A stretch of DNA of 64,000 nt. Source: Nakamurella antarctica. Its GTDB lineage: Bacteria > Actinomycetota > Actinomycetes > Mycobacteriales > Nakamurellaceae. A model generated the notes under the pieces. That model was not told where the DNA came from and did no database searches. It was given only the letters and a program-made list of their open reading frames with translations. This document shows positions 8,229 to 17,343 of the stretch, piece by piece. The first letter of the stretch is position 1, and each line of letters starts with the position of its first letter. The position numbers were made by a program, and so were the translations under genes. Location: assembly GCF_003860405.1 (NCBI RefSeq), contig NZ_CP034170.1, forward strand, positions 1,736,001 through 1,800,000, written 5' to 3'.

Positions 8229-9896
8229 ATGAGTGCGACATTGGTGGCCAAAAACCTTGCAGCCGGACACGGGGACAGAACACTTTTTAGCGGTCTCGAC
8301 CTGGTGATTGCCCCAGGCGCGGTGATCGGCTTGGTGGGCGCGAATGGAGCCGGAAAGTCAACGCTGCTCAGGCTTTTCGCACAAGCAGCGAGCCCGGAAT
8401 CTGGTTCTGTGACGCTGGCGCCTGCCGATGCGATTGTGGGATGGCTGCCCCAGGAGGTCGAGAGGCTAGATGGTGAAACGGTTCTCGAACACCTCGCGCG
8501 TCGCACGGGGGTAGCCGCAGCCCAAGCCCAACTTGATAGCGCCACCCAGGCGTTGGCAGGCGGCGACTCGGTGCTGGTACCTGGCATAGCGGGGCATTCA
8601 GTGGAAGATCAATATTCTCATGCCTTCGATCACTGGTTAGCCATTGGCGCAGCAGATCTCGCCGAACGCACCGAACAAGCCATGGCCGACGTGGGCTTAG
8701 CCGTCAGCCAGGACAGCCAGATGACGACGCTCTCCGGCGGCCAAGCGGCGCGCGTGGGACTGGCCGCGCTGCTGTTGTCTCGTTTCGACATCTTGCTTTT
8801 GGACGAGCCGACTAATGATCTTGACCTCGCGGGGCTTGCCCGCTTGGAGCGATTTGTCCGTGAGCAACGTAGTGGCATCGTCGTGGTCTCCCACGACAGA
8901 GAGTTCCTTGCTCGCTGTGTAACCACGGTGGTGGAGCTCGACCTCGTGCAACAGCAGGTCGCAGTCTACGGCGGCGGTTACGAGGCCTATCTGGCAGAGC
9001 GCGCTTTGGCGCGGCAGCACGCTCGCGATGAGTACGAGGAATTTAATGACAAACGCACCGGACTGGAAAACCGTGCTGCCATGCAACGCGGCTGGACCGA
9101 CAAAGGATTGCGTGCGCAGTCGGCAAAGAAAGCGCCAGACAATGACAAGATCGGCCGTGCCAGCCGGATAGAAGGCACCGAAAAACAGGCCGCGAAGATC
9201 AGCCAGACGGAGCGGCTCATTGAGCGCCTTACCCAGGTGGCAGAGCCCCGTAAGGAATGGCAACTGCAGCTAGAGATCGCCGTCGCGCCGCGGTCGGGAT
9301 CCGTTGTCGCGACCCTCAATGAGGCGGTGGTGCGGCGCGGAGATTTTCAGCTGGGTCCGGTCAGTCTGCAAGTGAATTCGGGCGACCGCATCGGCATCAC
9401 CGGGCCGAACGGGAGCGGCAAAACCACCTTGCTGGCAGCGCTTCTTGGACGCATCGAAGTGACTTCGGGGGCTTGGTCTTTAGGCACCGGGGTGGCTATC
9501 GGCGAGGTTGACCAGGCGCGTTCCTTGTTGACCAGCGGCCTCAACCTGCTGGAGGCATTTGCTGCCCAGATTCCAGAGTGGCCCGCTGCTGAAGTCCGAA
9601 CGCTGCTGGCCAAATTCGGGCTGAAAAGTGACCACGTGCTGCGTCCCACTGCCGCACTCTCCCCCGGTGAGCGAACCCGGTCGGTCCTAGCGCTCCTGCA
9701 GGCGCGAGGGGTTAATGTGCTGGTACTGGACGAACCCACCAACCACCTCGATGTGCCCGCGATTGAACAGCTGGAGCAGGCGCTCGACACCTACGAGGGC
9801 ACGTTGCTTCTCGTCACGCACGATAGGCGGATGCTCGAGGCCGTGACGCTCAACCGCCGATGGCAAGTATCGGGCGGGCAGGTCAGTCAGGAGTAG
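8229..9896 (+). CDS. ABC-F family ATPase
   Basis: A 555-residue protein with two ABC domains in one chain and no membrane segments, the layout of ABC-F translation factors. Domain 1 has Walker A GANGAGKST, signature LSGGQAARVGLAALLLSR and Walker B LLLDEPTNDLD. Domain 2 has GPNGSGKTT, LSPGERTRSVLALL and LVLDEPTNHLD. A charged helical linker joins them. ABC-F proteins bind the ribosome E site and relieve stalling or confer antibiotic protection; which subgroup applies cannot be told here. ATG 8229 has GAGGA just upstream. A second, distinct ABC-F protein is encoded at 41310-42926. Confidence 0.9.
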   Translation: MSATLVAKNLAAGHGDRTLFSGLDLVIAPGAVIGLVGANGAGKSTLLRLFAQAASPESGSVTLAPADAIVGWLPQEVERLDGETVLEHLARRTGVAAAQAQLDSATQALAGGDSVLVPGIAGHSVEDQYSHAFDHWLAIGAADLAERTEQAMADVGLAVSQDSQMTTLSGGQAARVGLAALLLSRFDILLLDEPTNDLDLAGLARLERFVREQRSGIVVVSHDREFLARCVTTVVELDLVQQQVAVYGGGYEAYLAERALARQHARDEYEEFNDKRTGLENRAAMQRGWTDKGLRAQSAKKAPDNDKIGRASRIEGTEKQAAKISQTERLIERLTQVAEPRKEWQLQLEIAVAPRSGSVVATLNEAVVRRGDFQLGPVSLQVNSGDRIGITGPNGSGKTTLLAALLGRIEVTSGAWSLGTGVAIGEVDQARSLLTSGLNLLEAFAAQIPEWPAAEVRTLLAKFGLKSDHVLRPTAALSPGERTRSVLALLQARGVNVLVLDEPTNHLDVPAIEQLEQALDTYEGTLLLVTHDRRMLEAVTLNRRWQVSGGQVSQE

Positions 9897-9936
9897 TCCG
9901 GCAGCGGTAAAGCAGATATCTAACTTTTGGGCGTGG

Positions 9937-10608
9937 TTACGTCGGCACGGGCGATTTACTAGGCTGCTCCGTTTGCGTCTCGATCCGCCAAGATTCAGCA
10001 ACCACGCGAAAACCCTGCCGTTCATACAGCCGTTGTGCCGGATTTCCGACCGTCACCACCAGAGTTACGACAGGCCAACCAATTTCTGCCAAACGCCATG
10101 CCGACTCAGCGAGCAGAGCACCTCCTAGGCCGCTGCGGGCGGCAGCCGGATCGACGCAAATATCCGTCACAAAAGGCCCGGCGACACCGGCTCCGTGGGA
10201 TGTGGTCTCGCTGATAAGGATGTGCCCGACGATGCGGCCGGTCTGGTCGGATATGTGCACTGAAGCTGCGGCGATCCACGGACCCATCACTAAGCCGGCC
10301 ATGATGTCAAGGACAGCCTGTCCGGCTGATTCAGGGTCGGAATCGGTGGGCTCGTGGTCAGGGTGCGCGGCTGGGTACGCCCTTGCGATGACGGAGCCGT
10401 ATTCCCTCGCTCGGTCTGGTGACATAGGCGCGATCGCGAAACCCCGCGGAAGTGAGTGAGTGGTATCTCTGCCTACCGCGCCCACCTGCCGCCTGGAGAA
10501 TCCGGGCAGGTCCAGGACCATGTGAAGGCAATGACGGTCCAGCAGCCCTCCTGCAGCTATCGCGTCTGCAGCTGCTGCGGGATCATCGACAATCCGCTCC
10601 ATCGCCAT
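9937..10608 (-). CDS. GNAT-family N-acetyltransferase
   Basis: A 223-residue protein with a C-terminal GNAT domain. Motif A, which binds acetyl-CoA pyrophosphate, is ICVDPAAARSGLGGALLAES, followed by NPAQRLYERQGFRVV typical of motif B. The first ~60 residues are a separate helical extension. The substrate is unknown. The gene is convergent with the ABC-F gene and shares no obvious operon. ATG 10608 is used; an ATG two codons downstream is equally possible. Confidence 0.85.
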   Translation of the reverse strand: MAMERIVDDPAAAADAIAAGGLLDRHCLHMVLDLPGFSRRQVGAVGRDTTHSLPRGFAIAPMSPDRAREYGSVIARAYPAAHPDHEPTDSDPESAGQAVLDIMAGLVMGPWIAAASVHISDQTGRIVGHILISETTSHGAGVAGPFVTDICVDPAAARSGLGGALLAESAWRLAEIGWPVVTLVVTVGNPAQRLYERQGFRVVAESWRIETQTEQPSKSPVPT

Positions 10609-10751
10609 AAATGGGTCCCCGTTCGTTGCATCTGCGTGAACACCGCCAGTCAGACCTCACTACCTGCATAGTATCGGGCAGTACAGCCGAGTCGCGAACT
10701 CGCAGTACTACCGACGAATCCGTGACAGTTGGATAGGTGCTCCCAGCGGTA

Positions 10752-10799
10752 GAAATAACAAAAGGCCCCCATGCCCGCGAGGGAATGGGAACCTTTTGT
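10752..10799 (-). terminator. Rho-independent terminator of ndh
   Basis: Read on the minus strand, ACAAAAGGTTCCCAT (10799-10785) pairs with ATGGGGGCCTTTTGT (10772-10758) over 15 positions, two of them G-U wobbles, followed by a T-rich run. On the plus strand the same two positions are C/A mismatches, so the hairpin favours minus-strand RNA, as expected for a terminator of ndh. Confidence 0.85.
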
Positions 10800-10821
10800 C
10801 GTGAGAGACGTTGCTGCTGAA

Positions 10822-12204
10822 CTACTTTCCGGCTGAGACCTTCACCGGCGCTGGCACTACTGTTTTTTCCTGTTTCGCCTTCGCTGCGGGCGCGACCGAC
10901 ACGCGGTCGAACACTGGCACGTCACCCACGATGGGGTTGGTCCGGCGTGAGGGCGCCATGTACTTCGTCACGAGGTTAACGAATGTCGCCAACCGGTTGC
11001 GGTTACCCAGCAGGGTAGCGATGTGCACGTACAGCCACACCAACCAGGCTAGCGTGCCGGTGAGTTGAATCGACTTCCCGAACGGCAACGCGATGTCGGC
11101 GATGGCAGCACGACGTCCGACAGTGGCCATGGTGCCCTTGTCCTTGTACTTGAAAGCCTCTGTGGGCCGGCCGGTGATCAGCGCAGCAATGTTCTTGCCA
11201 GCGCGAACGCCTTCCTGCAGAGCGGGCTGCGCCAGCTGCGGAAGCGCCTCTGGCCCAATGGCGATATCGCCCGTGGCGAAAATGTTCTCAAACCCGGTGA
11301 CCCGCAAGTCGCTTTCGACGGTGATGCGACCACCCCGACCCTGCGGAAGTCCCCAGCTGCTGACGATCTTTGGCGCGGTTACTCCGGTGGCCCAGACAAC
11401 CACCTTGGCGGGCAAGAATTCGCCGGTACCCAGGGTGACGCCGTCTGCGCTGACTTCCTTCACAGAAGTCTCGAGACGAAGCTCGACGCCGCGCTCGCGC
11501 AATTCCTTCTCCGCGTAGTCCCGCAGATGTTCCTTAAACGGTGGCAGGACGGACTTGCCCATCTCGATCAGCACGATGTGGGTGCGACGCGGGTCCAGCT
11601 CCGGGTACACGACTGACATGGCGTCGTTGCGCATCTCTGCCAGAGCGCCAGCGGTCTCAACGCCCGTGGCCCCGGCGCCAACAACCACCATCGTGAGCTC
11701 GGGAGCGTTCTTGCCGTCGTTGGACGCTGCTGCGTGCTCGAGTTGTGTGAAGATGCGATCGCGCAGCGTCAACGCCTGTTGACGCGAATAAATAGCAAGC
11801 GTGTGTTCTTCCGCGCCGGGGGTACCGAAGTAGTTCGTGGTCACGCCGGTTGCCACGATTAGGTAGTCGTAGTCGATGCTGCCGCCGTCAGTGAAGTTGA
11901 CAATCTGATTCTCCGAGTCGATGGACTCGGCTTCCCCGTGCCGAAACGACAGGTTCAGTTGGCGCATCCGAGCCGCGCGGAGGAAGAAGGTTACGTCTCC
12001 CGCGTTCAACCCCGCCGTTGCCACTTGGTAGAGCAACGGTTGAAAGGTGTTGTAGGTGCGTTGGTCGACAAGCGTCACGTCCACATCAGAACTCCTGAGT
12101 GCCTTTGCGGCGCCGAGGCCCGCAAAACCACCTCCCAGGATGACAACGTGGGGGCGGCGACGCGCTGAGGCGACAGGTCGGGCAGATGTGCTTGGGGCAC
12201 TCAT
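10822..12204 (-). CDS. ndh: Type II NADH dehydrogenase
   Basis: A 460-residue single-subunit, non-proton-pumping NADH:quinone oxidoreductase at the inner face of the membrane. Two dinucleotide-binding motifs are visible: VVILGGGFAGLGAAKALR near the N-terminus for FAD and VVVGAGATGVETAGALAEM for NADH. The FAD-contacting FATGDIAIG and a C-terminal amphipathic/hydrophobic segment (TLAWLVWLYVHIATLLG) that anchors NDH-2 are also present. ATG 12204 has GAGG about 7 bases upstream. The upstream region carries a palindrome matching Rex and CRP operators, consistent with redox or global regulation of respiration. Confidence 0.94.
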   Translation of the reverse strand: MSAPSTSARPVASARRRPHVVILGGGFAGLGAAKALRSSDVDVTLVDQRTYNTFQPLLYQVATAGLNAGDVTFFLRAARMRQLNLSFRHGEAESIDSENQIVNFTDGGSIDYDYLIVATGVTTNYFGTPGAEEHTLAIYSRQQALTLRDRIFTQLEHAAASNDGKNAPELTMVVVGAGATGVETAGALAEMRNDAMSVVYPELDPRRTHIVLIEMGKSVLPPFKEHLRDYAEKELRERGVELRLETSVKEVSADGVTLGTGEFLPAKVVVWATGVTAPKIVSSWGLPQGRGGRITVESDLRVTGFENIFATGDIAIGPEALPQLAQPALQEGVRAGKNIAALITGRPTEAFKYKDKGTMATVGRRAAIADIALPFGKSIQLTGTLAWLVWLYVHIATLLGNRNRLATFVNLVTKYMAPSRRTNPIVGDVPVFDRVSVAPAAKAKQEKTVVPAPVKVSAGK

Positions 12205-12314
12205 GAGGGTCCTCGCGGTGTGCGGAGATAGCTGACATTTACTCTGTCCAAAGTAGGCGGTTTTGGTGACTTCTGTGTAACACCGGGACCATCAGGTGCC
12301 CTAAAACAGCCACT

Positions 12315-12332
12315 TTGTGAAAAGTTTCACAA
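12315..12332. promoter_or_regulatory. Rex- or CRP/GlxR-type operator upstream of ndh
   Basis: TTGTGAAAAGTTTCACAA is a perfect inverted repeat (8-base arms, 2-base spacer). It fits the Rex operator TTGTGAA-N4-TTCACAA at every fixed position and also the CRP/GlxR consensus TGTGA-N6-TCACA. It lies about 110 bases upstream of the ndh start. Which regulator binds is undecided. Confidence 0.7.
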
Positions 12333-12414
12333 GCCTCTGGGGTAGAGTGTGACTCCGATCACTGAATCGGTTCGGAACGAAACTGAAATCTCCTACCTTG
12401 ATTGCTTGTTCGGG

Positions 12415-13104
12415 CTAAGAAGCGCCTTGCTGAGACACCCGAGGGTGCGGACGCAGCTCCCACCACACCGAGCCGACCATGAGAGCGAGCATCGCGTGGT
12501 CGCACACCACCGCAACCGACTGCCAAAATGCCCAGGATCTGGGCGCGCCAGCGCTATTTGGCGCGGTACCGAGAACCACCGGATCGGGCACTGAATCGAG
12601 CCCCGTGTTATCCCACCCATTCGCCGCCAGGAGAAGGAGAATCAGACTCACCCCGACCGCTGCCATTAAGACAGCAGCGCCCGCGCGCCAAGGTCCTCTT
12701 ATGCCCCAGAGACAGGAGAGGATGCCCATCGGAACAAACGCCAGCCCCAGTACCGCACCCACCGTGTGAATCTGCGCGGTTGACGACTGCTGTGCACCGC
12801 CCGGGTCCGTGGGAACCAATGCCATCACCACCGCGCCAATCGCGCCTATGGTCAACAAGGTGAGGCCCGTTCGAGAGCGCGGGCGCAGCGTCCGCGTCAG
12901 TACCAGCGGGGTTGCAGCAAATGCCAGCATCCAGAGCGCAAATAGCCAGCCGTTTGGCCCCACCCCGTACTGACTCATCGAGACAGGAGGTGGGTACCAC
13001 TCACCGGCAACAGCCTGAACCGCCACTGCGAGAAAAAAGGTGGCAGCAGCGAGGGCAGATCCGAGAATTCGCCATCTGCGCACCACAATATTGTCCCCGA
13101 TCAC
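12415..13104 (-). CDS. DUF998-like integral membrane protein
   Basis: A 229-residue protein with about six hydrophobic segments. The arrangement of a short periplasmic stretch with VSMSQYGVGPNGWLF, a second loop with LVPTDPGGAQQSSTAQIHTVGA, and a conserved His resembles DUF998 proteins, whose function is unknown. GTG 13104 is taken as the start; GTG codons 18-21 bases downstream are alternatives. It lies upstream of ndh on the same strand, but the 210-base gap with its own operator suggests separate transcription. Confidence 0.7.
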   Translation of the reverse strand: MIGDNIVVRRWRILGSALAAATFFLAVAVQAVAGEWYPPPVSMSQYGVGPNGWLFALWMLAFAATPLVLTRTLRPRSRTGLTLLTIGAIGAVVMALVPTDPGGAQQSSTAQIHTVGAVLGLAFVPMGILSCLWGIRGPWRAGAAVLMAAVGVSLILLLLAANGWDNTGLDSVPDPVVLGTAPNSAGAPRSWAFWQSVAVVCDHAMLALMVGSVWWELRPHPRVSQQGAS

Positions 13105-13248
13105 CGCCCGGAATTGTCCCTACGTCTGCCGAAGAGGGAGGCCTAACCAGCGATGCTGCCCACGCAGCTACTTCTGAAGATAGCTCCGCACCCAATCCGA
13201 GCAGAGAAAATACCCGCTTTGGGGCGGTTTGTCCTCTAGTTTGAACCT

Positions 13249-14064
13249 ATGTTCACTGCCAGCCGCGCAATTTTGACGCCCATCGCATATGTCTGTGTCT
13301 CCGTCCTGTTCCTCGCGGCGTGTTCCGGCACAGACAGCGTGGCAGGAAAGGGCACCTCGACGGTCGTTGCGTCGACCGGCGCGCCCAGTGCGAGTGCCAA
13401 CGCGCTGCCGTCCGTCATGACCACTCCTGCCTCGGCAGGAGCTCAGTTAACGAGTGGGGCGTCAACAAGTGGGGCGTCAACGGATTCAGGTCTACCCAGC
13501 GTGGCCTCTGCAGGGGCAACCCCGAGCGCGACGGGTCCCACAACTGGCGCTTCTGCAGCCCCTCCTGCGCCAGCGACCGTCATGATTCCTGGGCCGCAGG
13601 TGACGGAGGTGGTGACCGTGACGGCAACCGCACCACCAGCTGCGCCGGCCCCGGGGGCCAACCCCGCCGGTGGCGGCTCCGGCATCACGCCCAATTCTTA
13701 CGGAGCCCTCGGTTTCCAGTCCCCGTCCGGCAACATCAACTGCCTGATTCAGACAGACCCAAGCTACCCATCTGTGCGCTGCGATATCGGCGAATTCACC
13801 TATGCGGTACCCGCTCACACAAGCTGCGGCGCCGAGATCGGGTGGCATGCCGGCACGGTTTCCATCGAGGGAGCTGGCGTCGCGGAATTGGGCGGGTGTA
13901 TCGGCGACACCATCTCCGATGCGAATTATCCCGTCCTCGGCTACGGACAGTCAGTCACAGGAGGCAATTTCACCTGCGCCTCAGCTGAGAATGGAATGAC
14001 GTGCAAAAACCTCACAACAGGGCGCGGATTCCGCTTGGCTAAGAGCTCGTACACGATTTCCTGA
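13249..14064 (+). CDS. Lipoprotein with DUF6636-like C-terminal domain
   Basis: A 271-residue predicted lipoprotein. The signal segment ends in a lipobox FLAAC (Cys25), then comes a Ser/Thr/Ala/Pro-rich linker (~residues 26-145), including a duplicated 14-base unit near 13454-13480. The C-terminal ~125 residues contain FQSPSGNINCLIQTD, VRCDIGEFTY, CIGDT and GYGQSVTGGNFTCAS, a Cys-rich pattern shared with DUF6636 domains of actinobacterial exported proteins. Six Cys in this domain could form disulfides. Function is unknown. The stop lies 9 bases from that of the convergent peptidase gene. Confidence 0.75.
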   Translation: MFTASRAILTPIAYVCVSVLFLAACSGTDSVAGKGTSTVVASTGAPSASANALPSVMTTPASAGAQLTSGASTSGASTDSGLPSVASAGATPSATGPTTGASAAPPAPATVMIPGPQVTEVVTVTATAPPAAPAPGANPAGGGSGITPNSYGALGFQSPSGNINCLIQTDPSYPSVRCDIGEFTYAVPAHTSCGAEIGWHAGTVSIEGAGVAELGGCIGDTISDANYPVLGYGQSVTGGNFTCASAENGMTCKNLTTGRGFRLAKSSYTIS

Positions 14065-14072
14065 TACAGGAC

Positions 14073-15179
14073 TCAGCTCGTAAATATGCTCGGCGCAGTG
14101 TCGGCGTAACTGGGCCAACACCCAGCCTCGGTGGTGGTGGTTTCGGCCGCCAGCATTGCTCGCATCATCGCCCGCGTGACAACATCGCCAGCGGCAGCGA
14201 AGAGATGGTAGAGCTCCCCCGGGTCGGGCGCTGGCCGCTCACCGGTAGCGGCGCCAAAGAACAGGTCCCCATCGAACATGGTGTGCACCGGGTTCACGGC
14301 TCGAGCGAGCCCGTCGTGTGCCATCCCGGCCATCTTGGCGCATTGTGCCTTCGTCAAAGTTGCATCGGTAGCAACCACCCCCAAGGTGGTGTGGCTAATA
14401 GATTCCGCTGCTGCCGCCGTCACCGCCGCTGACGCATCCGCCAGGCCAACCCCGATCTGCGCTGCAACAGCGCGCAGCGCCGCGGCGTCGCCTTCCGTGG
14501 GCGTACTCGGTGTGGGCCCATCCTCGGGTCGCATCAGCGAAGCCCCCAGCAGCGCACCACTTTTCGGATCGAAAGGGATGCCGGTGGCGTTGGCTACGAC
14601 CAAAGCAGAAATGATCGTGCCATTGGGAAGGACCGCACTGGCTTGACCAATGCCACCCTTGAACCGACCCGTACAACTCCCGGTTCCTGCACCGATGCTG
14701 CCTTGCGCCGCCATTTGGGTGGGTGAATTCTCCTGCGCTGCCGTTACCGCCAGAGCGCCAAATTCGGCGGTGGGTCGTGCGCCGAAGCGCCCACCGCGGC
14801 CAAGGTCGAACACCACGGCGGCCGGAACAATCGGCACCACTTCGTCCGCACGGGCGCCCACTGCGATGCCAATGCCCTGTTGTCCCAACGCTTCTGCCAC
14901 ACCCGAGGCTGCGGACAATCCGTACGCCGAGCCGCCGCTGAGCACGAGGGCGTGAACTTTCTCCACTGTCGCCAGCGGCGACAGCAAGTCTGTTTCTCGG
15001 GTTCCCGGGCCGCCGCCGCGAACATCAACACCAGCGGTCATCCCGCCCGGCGGCGCCAGCACCACGGTGGTGCCCGTTTGGTATCCATCGCCGATGGCGG
15101 TGTGATGGCCCACCCTGATCCCGGCAACATCAGCAAGCGCGTTGAGGAGAGTCATCGCCCCTTCCGTCCCCCCGTTCAC
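14073..15179 (-). CDS. P1 family (S58, DmpA-like) aminopeptidase
   Basis: A 368-residue N-terminal-nucleophile-type peptidase. Recognisable are the opening LADVAGIRVGHHTA, the VDVRGGGPGTRETDLL loop, VLSGGSAYGLSAA, and the TGSCTGRFKGGIGQAS region around the expected self-cleavage site, which in DmpA-type enzymes exposes a Ser/Thr nucleophile. It would trim N-terminal residues from peptides. The GTG at 15179 overlaps the preceding stop by 4 bases, as at every other junction of this operon, so it is preferred over the ATG at 15155, which has a GGAAGG site. It is the last gene of the peptide-transport operon. Confidence 0.87.
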   Translation of the reverse strand: MNGGTEGAMTLLNALADVAGIRVGHHTAIGDGYQTGTTVVLAPPGGMTAGVDVRGGGPGTRETDLLSPLATVEKVHALVLSGGSAYGLSAASGVAEALGQQGIGIAVGARADEVVPIVPAAVVFDLGRGGRFGARPTAEFGALAVTAAQENSPTQMAAQGSIGAGTGSCTGRFKGGIGQASAVLPNGTIISALVVANATGIPFDPKSGALLGASLMRPEDGPTPSTPTEGDAAALRAVAAQIGVGLADASAAVTAAAAESISHTTLGVVATDATLTKAQCAKMAGMAHDGLARAVNPVHTMFDGDLFFGAATGERPAPDPGELYHLFAAAGDVVTRAMMRAMLAAETTTTEAGCWPSYADTAPSIFTS

Positions 15180-16429
15180 AAAGCAGACGCAGACAGGAAG
15201 GACGCGGCGGCCAGCGCGAAAACCTTGGTGGACTCCACTATGTCGCTGACTGCTACAAATTCATCCACTTGATGGGCGATCCATTTTCCACCCGGTCCGT
15301 ACACCACGGTGGGCAGTCCCGCATCTCGGGTCAGAATCGTTCCGTCAGTGGTGCCGGGTACTCCGCCATACACGGGCGGTGTGCCCACAACATGCTCATG
15401 AGCCAGAGCGAGTGCGCGCACCACAGCGGCATCCTCAGAAATCTCGACCGGAGGCCTGTCGTCCACGATGATGATGTTCGCTCGCAGACCCGCTTCAGTC
15501 GCGATTTGTTCGGTGAGAATTGTGATCAGCGTAATCAGACCGTCATGGTCGATTCCCGGGATAGTCCTGATGTCGAGATGCACCGCGGCAATTTCGGGGA
15601 TCACGTTCCCTTGCTCCCGCGTACCTGCCTCGACAACCGTTGGTGTTAAGTAGAATTCACCCAAAGTCGGATGAGCTGGGTAGCGATCGCTCAGAGCGCT
15701 TTGCAACTCGCCTAGACCCATGAGCAGCGGCCCTACGGCGAGAATCGGATTTACCCCCTGGTGCGGCATTGCGCCATGAGCCATTTTCCCGGCCATCTCT
15801 ACCCTGATCCTGATGGCGCCCTTACTGGCGGTGCAGATTTCGCCCGCCTCGGGTTCACAAATGATGACCGCATCCACTTCGGCGGCGAGGTCGGAGGCGG
15901 CAAAGTGCTTTGCTCCCAACATCATCCCCTCTTCATCCGCGAGGACCCCAACGAGAATCCGGCCGGAAAAGCCCGCTAGTTCGACGCCGCGCGCCGCCCA
16001 GATGGCTGCTGCGATACCGCTTTTCATATCCGCCGAGCCACGCCCCCGCAGATTTCCGTCCACGATGTCGCCGGCGTAGGGGTCGAATGACCAAGATGCT
16101 GGGTCGCCTTCTGTCACCACATCCGAATGACCCTCGAACATCAGTGTGCGGCCAGGCCCCTGGCCTTGCACCACACCCACAATATTGGGCCTGCCTGGTG
16201 CTGCTTCTGTTCGCAGAACCTCCCACCCGAACGATGCCATCAGACTCGAAACGAGCGAGGCCACTGGTTCCTCCACCACGGGGGGGCTACCAGCCTCGGT
16301 CGGACCGTCGTTGACCGTCCGCAACCGCACCAGCTCGCCGGTGAGCTGCACCGCTGCTTCAGTGTCGAGATGGTGTAAAACGCGATCAAATAACGCCACT
16401 ACTTCACTGTCGGCCATGCCCACAATCAT
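15176..16429 (-). CDS. M20 family metallopeptidase (ArgE/DapE-like)
   Basis: About 417 residues of the M20 di-zinc hydrolase family. The metal ligands are visible in order: His in LMFEGHSDVV, Asp in GRGSADMKSG, Glu-Glu in LADEEGM, an acidic residue in ICEPEAGE, and the final His in KWIAHQVDEFV. A dimerisation lid domain interrupts the catalytic domain. Related enzymes cleave acyl-amino acids or short peptides; position after an oligopeptide ABC system suggests di- or tripeptide cleavage after uptake. The ATG at 16429 overlaps the upstream stop (ATGA); ATG 16417 is an alternative. Confidence 0.87.
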   Translation of the reverse strand: MIVGMADSEVVALFDRVLHHLDTEAAVQLTGELVRLRTVNDGPTEAGSPPVVEEPVASLVSSLMASFGWEVLRTEAAPGRPNIVGVVQGQGPGRTLMFEGHSDVVTEGDPASWSFDPYAGDIVDGNLRGRGSADMKSGIAAAIWAARGVELAGFSGRILVGVLADEEGMMLGAKHFAASDLAAEVDAVIICEPEAGEICTASKGAIRIRVEMAGKMAHGAMPHQGVNPILAVGPLLMGLGELQSALSDRYPAHPTLGEFYLTPTVVEAGTREQGNVIPEIAAVHLDIRTIPGIDHDGLITLITILTEQIATEAGLRANIIIVDDRPPVEISEDAAVVRALALAHEHVVGTPPVYGGVPGTTDGTILTRDAGLPTVVYGPGGKWIAHQVDEFVAVSDIVESTKVFALAAASFLSASAL

Positions 16430-17343
16430 GCCCCATCGCTGTGGTTGCTCGCCCATGGCTCGCGCGCCGCCTTGCAAGCCTGTCGTTCCAGCGCGCTAGC
16501 CAGTCCACGCTCCAGAGTCGGTACAGCGCCAAGAAGTTCGCGGGTGTACTCCTCCTGCGGACTCCCGTACACCTCGTCGATAGTGCCGGTCTCCACGAGC
16601 TTTCCTCGATGAAGGACAGCGACCCTGTCACAGACACGTTGGATCACCGAAAGATCGTGCGAGACGAACACCATGGTGAAATCCTCGACGGTGGCAAGCT
16701 CATCGAGAAGCTGCAGAATCTGGGCTCGAATTGTCACGTCCAATGCCGAAACAGCCTCATCGGCAAGCAGTATCGCCGGCCGGGGCGCGATAGCGCGCGC
16801 GATCGAAATGCGTTGGCGCTGTCCGCCAGAAAATTGGTGGGGGTACCTATTCATTACCGATGCTGGCATCCCCACCTGCTCCAGCACAGCGGCAACCCGG
16901 TCGGCGATACCCGAGGCTCCTTGAACTTGAAGTGGCTCGCCAACGATCTCACCGATCCGCATGCGCGGATTCAACGATCCCATCGGGTCCTGGAATACCA
17001 ACTGCAACCGTTTGCGGGTCGGGCGAAGTTGCCTATCAGTGAGAGTGCTGATGTCGGTGCCATCAATCACCACTCGGCCGGAACTTGGTCTGTCCAAGGC
17101 TGCAATTAAACGCACAAGAGTTGTTTTGCCCGAACCAGACTCGCCAACAATCCCAAATCGTGATCGTCGGGGAACCACCAAACTCACGTCGCTGAGGGCG
17201 TGCACGACTGGCGCTGGTCCGAAGAGCGAGGAGCGTCTGCTGCGGAACTCGCGGGAAACGTGATCAATCACTATTGCGGCGTCCGTGGCTCCCCCAGTGG
17301 ACTCCGTGGTTCCCTCTTCGGGCACGAACGAATGGTGGGTCAT
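16426..17343 (-). CDS. Peptide ABC transporter ATPase, DppF/OppF-like
   Basis: A 305-residue ATPase with Walker A GESGSGKTTLVR, signature FSGGQRQRISIARA and the Walker B/D-loop form LADEAVSALDVTIRA that is characteristic of DppF/OppF partners. It ends in a short oligopeptide-transporter C-terminal extension. It would pair with the second ATPase upstream to power peptide import through the two permeases. Its ATG overlaps the stop of that ATPase by 4 bases. Confidence 0.93.
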   Translation of the reverse strand: MTHHSFVPEEGTTESTGGATDAAIVIDHVSREFRSRRSSLFGPAPVVHALSDVSLVVPRRSRFGIVGESGSGKTTLVRLIAALDRPSSGRVVIDGTDISTLTDRQLRPTRKRLQLVFQDPMGSLNPRMRIGEIVGEPLQVQGASGIADRVAAVLEQVGMPASVMNRYPHQFSGGQRQRISIARAIAPRPAILLADEAVSALDVTIRAQILQLLDELATVEDFTMVFVSHDLSVIQRVCDRVAVLHRGKLVETGTIDEVYGSPQEEYTRELLGAVPTLERGLASALERQACKAAREPWASNHSDGA

